Below are positions 6,556-12,279 of a DNA stretch of 12,824 nt, in pieces. The stretch is from Bacteroidota bacterium (GTDB lineage Bacteria > Bacteroidota > Bacteroidia > Cytophagales > Cyclobacteriaceae): the NCBI GenBank assembly GCA_003242315.1, contig QGUY01000102.1:1-12824 (forward strand), given 5' to 3'. Under the pieces are notes generated by a model. It was not told the origin of the DNA. It was given only the letters and a program-made list of their open reading frames with translations, and did no database searches. The translations under genes and the position numbers were made by a program. Each line of letters starts with the position of its first letter. The first letter of the stretch is position 1.

Positions 6556-7443
6556 ATGAAAAAAAGGTCCGCCATTCCCCTGGTTGGCAACGCGATGTTG
6601 CTGGTAATTGTCGTTAACGTCTTCGGGCAATCTTCTGTAACGCCCGCAGACCCCTGGTTCAGGGTCGATAAACTTCGCGATGGCGTCTGGCGCATATCGG
6701 AAGGTGACATTGACAACATGTATCTTGTTGCAGGCCGCGACAGCGCCATGCTCATTGACACCGGATTAGGTATTGCCAACCTGAGGGATTTTATCAAGAC
6801 GGTCACTCCGCTTCCTTTGATCGTGGTGAATACCCACGCGCACCTTGATCATTCCGGTGGGAGTTATCAGTTTCCCCGGGTCTATGCGCATCCCGACGAC
6901 TTCGATATGATTCGATTCTTCGGTAAGAAGCAATTCAGGAAGTATACCGTGTCAAGTTTGCAAGTCGATCTTCCCGACTCGCTGAAATTTCCCGTGTATG
7001 ACAGTCTGTACAACGTGAACTTGTTGCCCGTGCGTGATGGGCAGATTTTTGACTTGGGTGACCGAAAGATTGAAGTCATCCATACGCCCGGGCACACGGC
7101 GGGAAGCATTTGCCTTCTCGACCACAAGGACGGCGTGTTGTACTCCGGCGACACGAACAACGGCTTGGTGCAGCTTCATCCACCGGACGCACTTCCGCTC
7201 GAAGTTTACCTGCAAAGTCTTGAGAAGCTTGCCAACCGCATCGGGTTTCATACACTTTATCCGGGACACGATCTTCCTTTCGACAGGGATTTTATTCGTG
7301 AACAGATTGAGTGTGTGAGACAGATTATTTCCGGCGAATGTGACGGTGTGCCGTACGAGAGCCTGGCAGGTGCGCGGGTCTGTGGCTACGGCCGGGCGCG
7401 CGTGTCGTATGACCCGGAGAAGATTGCTGTGAGCAGCCGCTGA
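6556..7443 (+). CDS. Secreted metallo-beta-lactamase-fold hydrolase
   Basis: A 295-residue protein with a Sec signal peptide (MKKR, hydrophobic LVGNAMLLVIVVNVFG, cleavage near residue 24). All five MBL-fold metal-site motifs are present: the HAHLDH motif (94-99), His180 in HTPGHTAGS, Asp199 in YSGDTN and His238 in LYPGHD, with ACIDIC Asp69 in LIDTG upstream. The set fits a di-zinc hydrolase. The motif context resembles the glyoxalase II / general MBL-hydrolase group rather than a clear B1 beta-lactamase; the substrate is unknown and the location is periplasmic or extracellular. The ATG at 6556 is supported by the signal peptide and an A-rich upstream stretch. Confidence 0.92.
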   Translation: MKKRSAIPLVGNAMLLVIVVNVFGQSSVTPADPWFRVDKLRDGVWRISEGDIDNMYLVAGRDSAMLIDTGLGIANLRDFIKTVTPLPLIVVNTHAHLDHSGGSYQFPRVYAHPDDFDMIRFFGKKQFRKYTVSSLQVDLPDSLKFPVYDSLYNVNLLPVRDGQIFDLGDRKIEVIHTPGHTAGSICLLDHKDGVLYSGDTNNGLVQLHPPDALPLEVYLQSLEKLANRIGFHTLYPGHDLPFDRDFIREQIECVRQIISGECDGVPYESLAGARVCGYGRARVSYDPEKIAVSSR

Positions 7444-7584
7444 TGTAATAGGCTAATAATTCCAGGGGATTCCAGACCGAACCGCACAATTTTACCGCGT
7501 GTTTATTGAGAGGACGGCCTTCTGAGGTACGATTTCTGCATGCTTTTCGGGGAATGCGTATTAGGGCGTTAGCTGGCCAATTGT

Positions 7585-7592
7585 TATATTTG
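7585..7592 (+). promoter_or_regulatory. Candidate -7 promoter element
   Basis: TATATTTG at 7585-7592 matches the Bacteroidota element TAnnTTTG exactly. The start codon at 7604 lies only 11 bases downstream, so a transcript from here would have a leader of only about six bases. The -33 region is weak. The rest of the 160-bp gap 7444-7603 shows no gene and no clear terminator for the hydrolase. Confidence 0.5.
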
Positions 7593-7603
7593 ACGTTCTG
7601 ACA

Positions 7604-8242
7604 ATGATGCGGAAAGTAAGCCGAAATATTGGGTTCTGCTTGATAGTCAGCGTCCTGGTAGGGGTGATGGTCTTGAGTTCGGATGAGGCTCAGGCCCAGT
7701 CGCGCAAGAGGGTAATTCAGCTCTCTGGTATCGTTATGGGATCGGACAGTGCCTCGTTTGTCCCGGGAGTACACGTGTACGTGCCGAAAGCGGGAAGGGG
7801 AACTACCACAAATGAGGTGGGTTTTTTCTCCATGCCCGTTCTCGTTGGTGACAGCATTGTAATAAGCGCTGTTGGCTACCACCGCCAGCATTACATTGTA
7901 CCTCCAACGGCCAACGAATACCAGACGATAATCATCACCATGGTGGAGGATGTCACCTTCCTCAAGGAAGTTGAGATAGTACCTTTCCCCACGGAGGAAG
8001 TATTTAAGGAGGCTGTGCTCGCTCTGAATGTACCGATGGACGCTATCGATGAAAAAAATCTGAATGCTGAGCTGCTGGCGCTGATGTTGAAGACCACTCC
8101 TCCTGACGGGCCACAGAACGCCCGATACTCATTGGATCAATGGGCGAATGCGCAGAACAGCAAATACCAACCCGTCACCAATCCGCTCCTGAACCCCTTC
8201 AACTGGGCGAAGTTTTTCAACTCGCTGAAAAAGAAGAAATAA
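7604..8242 (+). CDS. Secreted carboxypeptidase-regulatory-like domain protein
   Basis: A 212-residue exported protein. A signal peptide (MRKVSR, hydrophobic FCLIVSVLVGVMVL, cleavage after AQA near residue 31) is followed by a CarboxypepD_reg-like beta-sandwich (about 38-115) with LSGIVMGSDSASFVPGVHVY, GRGTTTNEVGFFSMPVLVGD and ISAVGY, the classical pattern of this Bacteroidota domain. After it come VTFLKEVEIVPFPTEE, helical segments and a C-terminus ending NPFNWAKFFNSLKKKK. Unlike SusC-type proteins it has no TonB-dependent barrel; similar short proteins are frequent in Bacteroidota and of unknown role. Either of the first two ATGs (7604, 7607) could be the start. A compact terminator overlaps the stop codon. 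Confidence 0.85.
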   Translation: MMRKVSRNIGFCLIVSVLVGVMVLSSDEAQAQSRKRVIQLSGIVMGSDSASFVPGVHVYVPKAGRGTTTNEVGFFSMPVLVGDSIVISAVGYHRQHYIVPPTANEYQTIIITMVEDVTFLKEVEIVPFPTEEVFKEAVLALNVPMDAIDEKNLNAELLALMLKTTPPDGPQNARYSLDQWANAQNSKYQPVTNPLLNPFNWAKFFNSLKKKK

Positions 8243-8261
8243 GGGGATTTCGATCCTTTTT
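8241..8261 (+). terminator. Intrinsic terminator overlapping a stop codon
   Basis: AAGGGGAT (8241-8248), loop TTCG, then ATCCTTTT (8253-8260) gives an 8-bp stem with two G-U pairs, running into a five-base T-run (8257-8261). The last two bases of the TAA stop form the base of the stem. It would end transcription of the CarboxypepD_reg-like gene just before the tRNA. Confidence 0.6.
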
Positions 8262-8263
8262 GC

Positions 8264-8271
8264 TATAATTG
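8264..8271 (+). promoter_or_regulatory. Candidate tRNA promoter element
   Basis: TATAATTG differs from TAnnTTTG at one base and lies 45 bp before the mature tRNA start, immediately after the terminator. A -33 element is not convincing because that position is taken up by the terminator and coding sequence. Confidence 0.35.
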
Positions 8272-8315
8272 CAACCCCGTTTGGCCAGTCATTCGCGGCC
8301 ATGGGACATATGGTT

Positions 8316-8390
8316 CGGGGTGTAGCGCAGCCCGGTTAGCGCACCACGTTAGGGACGTGGGGGTCGGTAGTTCGAATCTACTCACCCCGA
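8316..8390 (+). tRNA. tRNA-Pro, anticodon AGG
   Basis: A complete cloverleaf of 75 nt without encoded CCA. The acceptor stem 8316-8322 pairs perfectly with 8383-8389, with discriminator A8390. The D stem GCGC (8325-8328) pairs with 8339-8342, and the D loop contains GG. The anticodon stem CCACG (8344-8348) pairs with CGTGG (8356-8360), loop TTAGGGA. U33 precedes 8351-8353, anticodon AGG, with G37 following, as expected for proline tRNAs. The T stem 8366-8370/8378-8382 has one G-U pair, and the T loop is TTCGAAT. The C1-G72 acceptor pair and A73 also fit bacterial tRNA-Pro. A34 is unusual in bacteria and would be read as inosine if TadA acts on it. No isoacceptor is nearby. Confidence 0.93.
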
Positions 8391-8392
8391 CT

Positions 8393-8441
8393 CGCCCGCC
8401 TCACTACCTTGTCGAAGGTGAAGGCGGGCGATTCTATTTTT
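8393..8441 (+). terminator. Hairpin A, probable tRNA terminator
   Basis: Three bases after the tRNA, a 9-bp stem pairs 8393-8401 with 8422-8430. After an internal loop comes an inner stem CCTT/AAGG (8407-8410, 8415-8418) closed by a GTCG loop. It is followed by a T-rich stretch with TTTTT at 8437-8441. Position and shape fit an intrinsic terminator for the tRNA. The same structure recurs in unit 2 at 8605-8653. Confidence 0.6.
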
Positions 8442-8549
8442 AGTGCATCTTGAGAGTGATTTTTAAGGCGGGCTCGTCGGGGCAGGCCCCGACCAGGTTT
8501 CACCTCCACACACTTTCCAAATTTCAGAGTTTCTTTATTTATCAGTGCG

Positions 8550-8573
8550 GGTGATTCGAATCTATTCACCCCG
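8550..8573 (+). repeat. Degenerate copy of the tRNA-Pro 3' end (unit 1)
   Basis: 24 bases match the T arm and 3' acceptor strand of the tRNA (8366-8389) at 21 positions; the differences are two bases in the 5' T-stem strand and one in the 3' strand. The central TTCGAATCTA and terminal TCACCCCG are identical. The same copy recurs at 8762-8785 in unit 2. Confidence 0.85.
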
Positions 8574-8602
8574 CTTGTCCCGACGAGTATGAGAGTCGGG
8601 GA

Positions 8603-8814
8603 CTCGCCCGCCTCACTACCTTGTCGAAGGTGAAGGCGGGCGATTCTATTTTTAGTGCATCTTGAGAGTGATTTTTAAGGCGGGCTCGTCGGGGCAGGCC
8701 CCGACCAGGTTTCACCTCCACACACTTTCCAAATTTCAGAGTTTCTTTATTTATCAGTGCGGGTGATTCGAATCTATTCACCCCGCTTGTCCCGACGAGT
8801 ATGAGAGTCGGGAA
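8603..8814 (+). repeat. tRNA-linked 212-bp tandem repeat, unit 2
   Basis: By eye this is identical to unit 1 except for one base near its end (A at 8813 where unit 1 has G at 8601). It carries the same four hairpins and the second degenerate tRNA 3' end (8762-8785). Confidence 0.9.
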
Positions 8815-8825
8815 CTCGCCCGCCT
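8815..8825 (+). repeat. Remnant of a third repeat unit
   Basis: CTCGCCCGCCT repeats the first 11 bases of the unit and then diverges. The array therefore has two full units and a stub, with 22 bases between the stub and the stop codon of the convergent metalloprotease gene. Confidence 0.75.
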
Positions 8826-8847
8826 TGACTGCTGTTCACGCTGCCCT

Positions 8848-9648
8848 CTACCTATTCGTCGTAATATCCGGCAATTCGTACCACGGCGCTGGCGCCGGAG
8901 TTGATGGCGGCCGGTCGCGAAGCTCTCGTCTGACCCTGGCATGTGTTGAAAGAATGGACGGAGGCCGGCCAAACTGTTTTGCGTAGGTCCGGTAGTCAGT
9001 AACATAACGCTTCTCGAAATCCCGCGCACACTGTCCACTGTTATCAGTAGACAGATGACCAATCCGACTCAGATTCCTGGAGTTGCGATAGTGCTTTCGG
9101 TAAAACTCCGAATAGTGTGCAAGGTTGGGGACGATATAGCTAAGGTGACCCAACTCATGACTGAGCATCAACAACGCACGTTCCGAAATCCAAAGATCAA
9201 CGGCCACGCTATGCGTCCCATGCTCCGAAGTCGGTGCATCGCGGTCGATGCCAGTGTTCGACAAAATACTCGCAGCGGCAAACGGCACGCGTGAGGATTG
9301 TTTCGGTATCAGTCGCACATAAATATCCGTAGGCCTTCCCCTTCGATCCCTGAGATCATTCATCTCATAGTACAGACCTGGCGATATTACTTTCAATCGA
9401 TCCAGCAGATCGCGTGTGAGTTCATGGTATATCACGACCCGTTTCAACTCAGCGATCCTCGACTTCAGTCTTTGCTTTTCGTATAGGCTTAATCCTTTTG
9501 AAGTGGCGAGTTGTTGTCTCAATATTGGCAGTGAATCCTGGGCATGTCGTAACCGGGATTCGTGACCGTTCCTGAACTTTCCGTGCGAGTGAATCGATAC
9601 TGACAACAACGCCACACAAAAGAGCACTCTGAGGCTGGCATTCATCAT
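8848..9648 (-). CDS. Predicted secreted HELGH zinc metalloprotease, family unknown
   Basis: A 266-residue protein from ATG 9648. The frame extends upstream to 9705, but the start at 9648 (or the adjacent ATG at 9645) gives a proper signal peptide: MMNASLRVLFCVALLSVSIH. The mature part has a charged helical segment (about 30-85), then LYYEMNDLRDRRGRPTDIYV (about 92-111). HELGH is at 164-168 within LMLSHELGHLSYIVPNLAHY, a zincin HExxH motif giving two His ligands and the Glu base. The third ligand is not obvious; acidic residues in RDFEKRYVTDY about 40 residues later are candidates. No family is recognised. The protein is probably periplasmic or surface-exposed. It converges on the repeat array. 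Confidence 0.75.
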   Translation of the reverse strand: MMNASLRVLFCVALLSVSIHSHGKFRNGHESRLRHAQDSLPILRQQLATSKGLSLYEKQRLKSRIAELKRVVIYHELTRDLLDRLKVISPGLYYEMNDLRDRRGRPTDIYVRLIPKQSSRVPFAAASILSNTGIDRDAPTSEHGTHSVAVDLWISERALLMLSHELGHLSYIVPNLAHYSEFYRKHYRNSRNLSRIGHLSTDNSGQCARDFEKRYVTDYRTYAKQFGRPPSILSTHARVRRELRDRPPSTPAPAPWYELPDITTNR

Positions 9649-9671
9649 CTCGTAACGGGGGATCACGTTGT

Positions 9672-9684
9672 GCGATATTATCGC
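9672..9684 (-). promoter_or_regulatory. Perfect dyad upstream of the metalloprotease gene
   Basis: GCGATA-T-TATCGC is a perfect 6-bp dyad with a one-base centre, 24-36 bp upstream of the start at 9648. With one unpaired base on each flank the symmetry extends into GTG and CAC. It is placed like an operator over a promoter, and the minus strand here reads TAATATCG, two bases off TAnnTTTG. Confidence 0.35.
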
Positions 9685-10084
9685 CACACCATTGCCAAAA
9701 TTCATGCCGTCACAATGATCAATGGTGCCCGGTGCACATTTGCAACTACGTATTCTTACGCCAGCGGTGAAACTCAGACGTTGCGCGGCGAAACAATGCT
9801 ACATGCGACGTGACAGCCTACGCGGCGCAAACGACGTTTGGTTAAACAAGTGTCCTTTTGCGCACGCGCGCCATTCGATTTTGTACACCTTTGTTTCCTT
9901 TACATTGTATCGATAGGCTGTCACAGACCCCTCTGCATTCACCGTGCCGGTCCGTTATGCCTTCTCGCTCGTTAATATTGATTCAAAAAATTCTATTTTT
10001 ACTAAGCGCCAGTCCGGCCAGGGTTATGAAGGGAGTGATACGCGACTGCCAGCACGCTCCGGATCCAGTCTTAATTGCGTTAGC
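9685..10084. other. Non-coding divergent intergenic region
   Basis: This 400-bp stretch lies between the metalloprotease and aldo/keto reductase genes. It contains TTGCGC (9781-9786) and GCGCAA (9825-9830) as a spaced inverted repeat, and GTTT-GGTT-AAAC (9836-9847). Open frames here have Arg/His/Cys-rich, non-protein-like composition. No promoter with both elements was found. Confidence 0.35.
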
Positions 10085-10918
10085 ATGAATAATCATACGG
10101 TTACGTTTAGCAACGGACAACAGGTGCTGGCACTCGGACAGGGGACTTACATGATGGGACGATCGTGGTTGAAACGAAGACAAGAGATCAAAGCGCTCCG
10201 TGCCGGAATAGATCTGGGGATGACCGCTATTGATACTGCTGAACGATATAAGAATGAAAGGTTAGTGGGCCAGGCAATTCGCGGCCTGCGGGATAAGGTC
10301 TTTCTGGTCACCAAAGTACAACCCTTTAATGCCAAGCATAGCAATGACGTAATTGCCGCCTGTGAGAGGTCGCTTAGCAAACTCGGAACTGACTTTATCG
10401 ACTTATACCTGCTCCACTGGACAGGCTCATTGTCCTCCTATGATGAGACGGTCGCCGCCATGACGTTGTTATGTGAGCAAGGCAAGGTAAGGATGTGGGG
10501 CGTCAGCAATATGGATGTACCGAAGATGGAGCGCTTTTTCTCCATAATCAACGGTGATGCTTGCGCAGCCAATCAGGTTCGCTACCATGTCGCAGCTCGT
10601 GATATCGAGCGAGATCTGATCCCCTGGTGTAAGGAACACTGCATCGTGGTGATGGCCTACTCACCAATGGGCGAGGGGAAACTGGTTCAAGATCCGACGC
10701 TGTCGGCAATAGGAAGGAAATACAACCCCACGGCGGCACAGGTGGCGCTGGCATGGTCTGTTCGTAATACAAATATTCTTTCTATACCTAAGGCGAGTTC
10801 ACCATCGCATGTGTTGGAGAATTTCAAGAGCCTTTCTATTCCCCTGACTGAGGAGGATATCAGCGAAATCGATCGGGTGTATCCACCTCCGGCAGGCAAT
10901 ATACCCGCTGCAACGTAG
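10085..10918 (+). CDS. Aldo/keto reductase
   Basis: A 277-residue NADPH-dependent oxidoreductase of the AKR superfamily. The frame is open from 9944, but the fold starts at the ATG at 10085, where TVTFSNGQQVLALGQGTYMM matches the usual AKR first strands. The catalytic tetrad is complete: Asp50 and Tyr55 in DTAERYKNE, Lys77 in LVTKV, and His111 in LYLLHW. YSPMGEG and SIPKASS near the C-terminus form the cofactor-binding loop region, and VRMWGVSN is the conserved central strand. The length fits a short AKR close to the 2,5-diketogluconate-reductase-like group. The substrate cannot be deduced. No partner gene is adjacent. Confidence 0.93.
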   Translation: MNNHTVTFSNGQQVLALGQGTYMMGRSWLKRRQEIKALRAGIDLGMTAIDTAERYKNERLVGQAIRGLRDKVFLVTKVQPFNAKHSNDVIAACERSLSKLGTDFIDLYLLHWTGSLSSYDETVAAMTLLCEQGKVRMWGVSNMDVPKMERFFSIINGDACAANQVRYHVAARDIERDLIPWCKEHCIVVMAYSPMGEGKLVQDPTLSAIGRKYNPTAAQVALAWSVRNTNILSIPKASSPSHVLENFKSLSIPLTEEDISEIDRVYPPPAGNIPAAT

Positions 10919-11131
10919 GTCAGCGGCCACACAACCCCCTTTTGGCTTTGAAATCCTACATTTTTTTCATTCTTGCCTTTGGATGCGTACCTACGATCCC
11001 ATATGCCCACAATAGCAGAGAAGCTGTAACGCTTTACTCACGTGTGGCAGTATGCCAATAATTCCTGGCGTCTGATTGCCCGTCAAGCCACGATCATCAA
11101 AGTGGAGTGAGGCGAATAGTGGCATCTTTTG

Positions 11132-11139
11132 TATTTTTG
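11132..11139 (+). promoter_or_regulatory. Candidate -7 promoter element of the ArsR-like gene
   Basis: TATTTTTG matches TAnnTTTG exactly, 17 bp before the ATG at 11157. GGAGG at 11139-11143 follows directly but is too far from the ATG (13 bases) for a good Shine-Dalgarno site. The rest of 10919-11156 shows no gene and no clear terminator for the aldo/keto reductase. Confidence 0.4.
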
Positions 11140-11156
11140 GAGGCTACTATCACAGC

Positions 11157-11561
11157 ATGAGGCTAAAACACTTTAATCTGGTTCTTGGCTCGCAGATTTT
11201 CAAGGCGTGCGCGGACGAGGCGCGACTCCGAATTCTGAACCTCATATTCGAGAACGGCGAGATGTGCATATCCGACCTGGAGCGCATCCTTGAGTTTACC
11301 CAGGCCAAGACGTCGCGACACATAATCTACCTGAAAAATTCCGGCATGCTTACCCATCGTCGGTACAATAACTGGATTTTTTACCAGATTAAAGATGAAG
11401 TGTACGAAATCGTAAATCAAATCCTTCAGTTCGTTCGAAGAGACCAACAACTGCAACGCGACATCAGCCTTTACAAGACTTTATATTCAAACCGCGAACT
11501 CTCCATTAACAAGGTCGAGCGCGAGGAGTGGCAGAACAGGGTTGCTCGTCAACCGGGATAG
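11157..11561 (+). CDS. ArsR-family winged-helix transcriptional regulator
   Basis: A 134-residue regulator starting at ATG 11157; the 27 codons upstream in frame are not protein-like. It has the ArsR core: FKACADEARLRILNLIFENG (helix 1-2), CISDLERILEFTQAKTSRHI (helix 3 and recognition helix), YLKNSGMLTHRRYNNWIFYQI (beta-wing), then a C-terminal helix VYEIVNQILQFVRRDQQLQRD. The metal-binding ELCVCDL motif of ArsR/SmtB is replaced by MCISDL, with only one Cys, so arsenic or zinc sensing at that site is unlikely. The signal is unknown. It precedes the YjjG-like gene by 17 bp and is probably co-transcribed with it. Confidence 0.88.
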   Translation: MRLKHFNLVLGSQIFKACADEARLRILNLIFENGEMCISDLERILEFTQAKTSRHIIYLKNSGMLTHRRYNNWIFYQIKDEVYEIVNQILQFVRRDQQLQRDISLYKTLYSNRELSINKVEREEWQNRVARQPG

Positions 11562-11578
11562 ATAGACTGTAGTGGAGT

Positions 11579-12271
11579 ATGAAATACAAGGCGATTTTTT
11601 TTGACCTCGACCACACACTCTGGGATTACGAGACCAACTCGCGCGAGACGCTAACAGAGATGTATGAACATCACGGACTCGCGAACAAAGGTGTGCCCGA
11701 CGCAGCCTCCTTCGCGAATGTGTTCCGGCAAGTTAACGATCAGTTGTGGTATCAATTCGATCGTGGACTGATCACGAGCGAGACGATACGGCGCGAGCGG
11801 TTCATCACAGTGCTACGCGCTTTTGGAATCGACGACACCGAACTTGCCTCGGAGTTGTCGGACGATTACATCCATGCATGTCCCCGCCGCTGTAACCTGA
11901 TGCCGTACGCTCTCGACACGCTGCAATACCTGTCAGGTCGTTATTCGCTAACGGTCATCACCAACGGTTTCGACGAAATCCAGAAAATGAAGCTGGAGTC
12001 AGGAAACCTTGCCAGCTTTTTCAACCATGTTGTCACTTCGCAAAAAGCCGGACATCGCAAACCGGCGAAGGAAATTTTTGAGTATGCCCTTCGCTCTAAC
12101 GCGGTGCAACCTCAGGAAGCCCTCATGGTCGGGGATAACCTGATCACTGACATCGGTGGTGCCTGCAATGCTTCCATCGACACTGCATTCTTCAATCCGG
12201 AACGTATGCTTCATGATACGCCCGTAAACTACGAAATTGCCAGCCTGAAAGAGTTATGCGACTTGTTGTAG
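11579..12271 (+). CDS. yjjG: HAD-superfamily nucleotidase, YjjG family
   Basis: A 230-residue cytosolic phosphatase. HAD motif I is FFDLDHTLW with nucleophile Asp9 and Asp11, motif II VITNG with Thr128, motif III Lys161 in GHRKPAKEIF, and motif IV VGDNLITDIGGA with Asp186 and Asp191. A helical cap domain spans about 15-105. DLDHTLWDYETNS at the start and SQKAGHRKPAKEIF are characteristic of the YjjG noncanonical pyrimidine nucleotidase group, which dephosphorylates pyrimidine nucleoside monophosphates including non-standard ones. The start at 11579 is fixed by motif I. The stop is 8 bp from the convergent Kelch gene. Confidence 0.9.
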   Translation: MKYKAIFFDLDHTLWDYETNSRETLTEMYEHHGLANKGVPDAASFANVFRQVNDQLWYQFDRGLITSETIRRERFITVLRAFGIDDTELASELSDDYIHACPRRCNLMPYALDTLQYLSGRYSLTVITNGFDEIQKMKLESGNLASFFNHVVTSQKAGHRKPAKEIFEYALRSNAVQPQEALMVGDNLITDIGGACNASIDTAFFNPERMLHDTPVNYEIASLKELCDLL

Positions 12272-12279
12272 GGAGTTAA

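Larger units (their letters stand above)
8391..8602 (+). repeat. tRNA-linked 212-bp tandem repeat, unit 1
   Basis: The unit starts directly after the tRNA discriminator base and contains in order: hairpin A (8393-8430), an AT-rich spacer, hairpin B (GTCGGGG 8476-8482 with CCCCGAC 8487-8493, loop CAGG), a second AT-rich spacer, hairpin C built on a degenerate tRNA 3' end (8547-8574), and hairpin D (CCCGAC 8579-8584 with GTCGGG 8595-8600). No protein-like frame is credible: the minus-strand frame in it is broken by the repeat length, which is not a multiple of three. Confidence 0.9.

Noticed and set aside
7325..7891. A 188-residue minus-strand frame
   Set aside because: It crosses the end of the MBL gene, the promoter gap and the signal-peptide region of the next gene, and has shadow-like composition.
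8378..8781. Two minus-strand frames giving nearly the same peptide inside the repeat units
   Set aside because: They run through hairpins and the tRNA-like segment, the 212-bp period breaks the frame, and their identity simply reflects the DNA repeat.
8391..8814. CRISPR array or integrated element at a tRNA
   Set aside because: The repeats are contiguous with no variable spacers, and there is no integrase or cargo gene; a mobile element is not supported by what is visible.
9944..10084. N-terminal extension of the aldo/keto reductase frame
   Set aside because: The 47 extra residues have no AKR similarity; the fold begins at the ATG at 10085.
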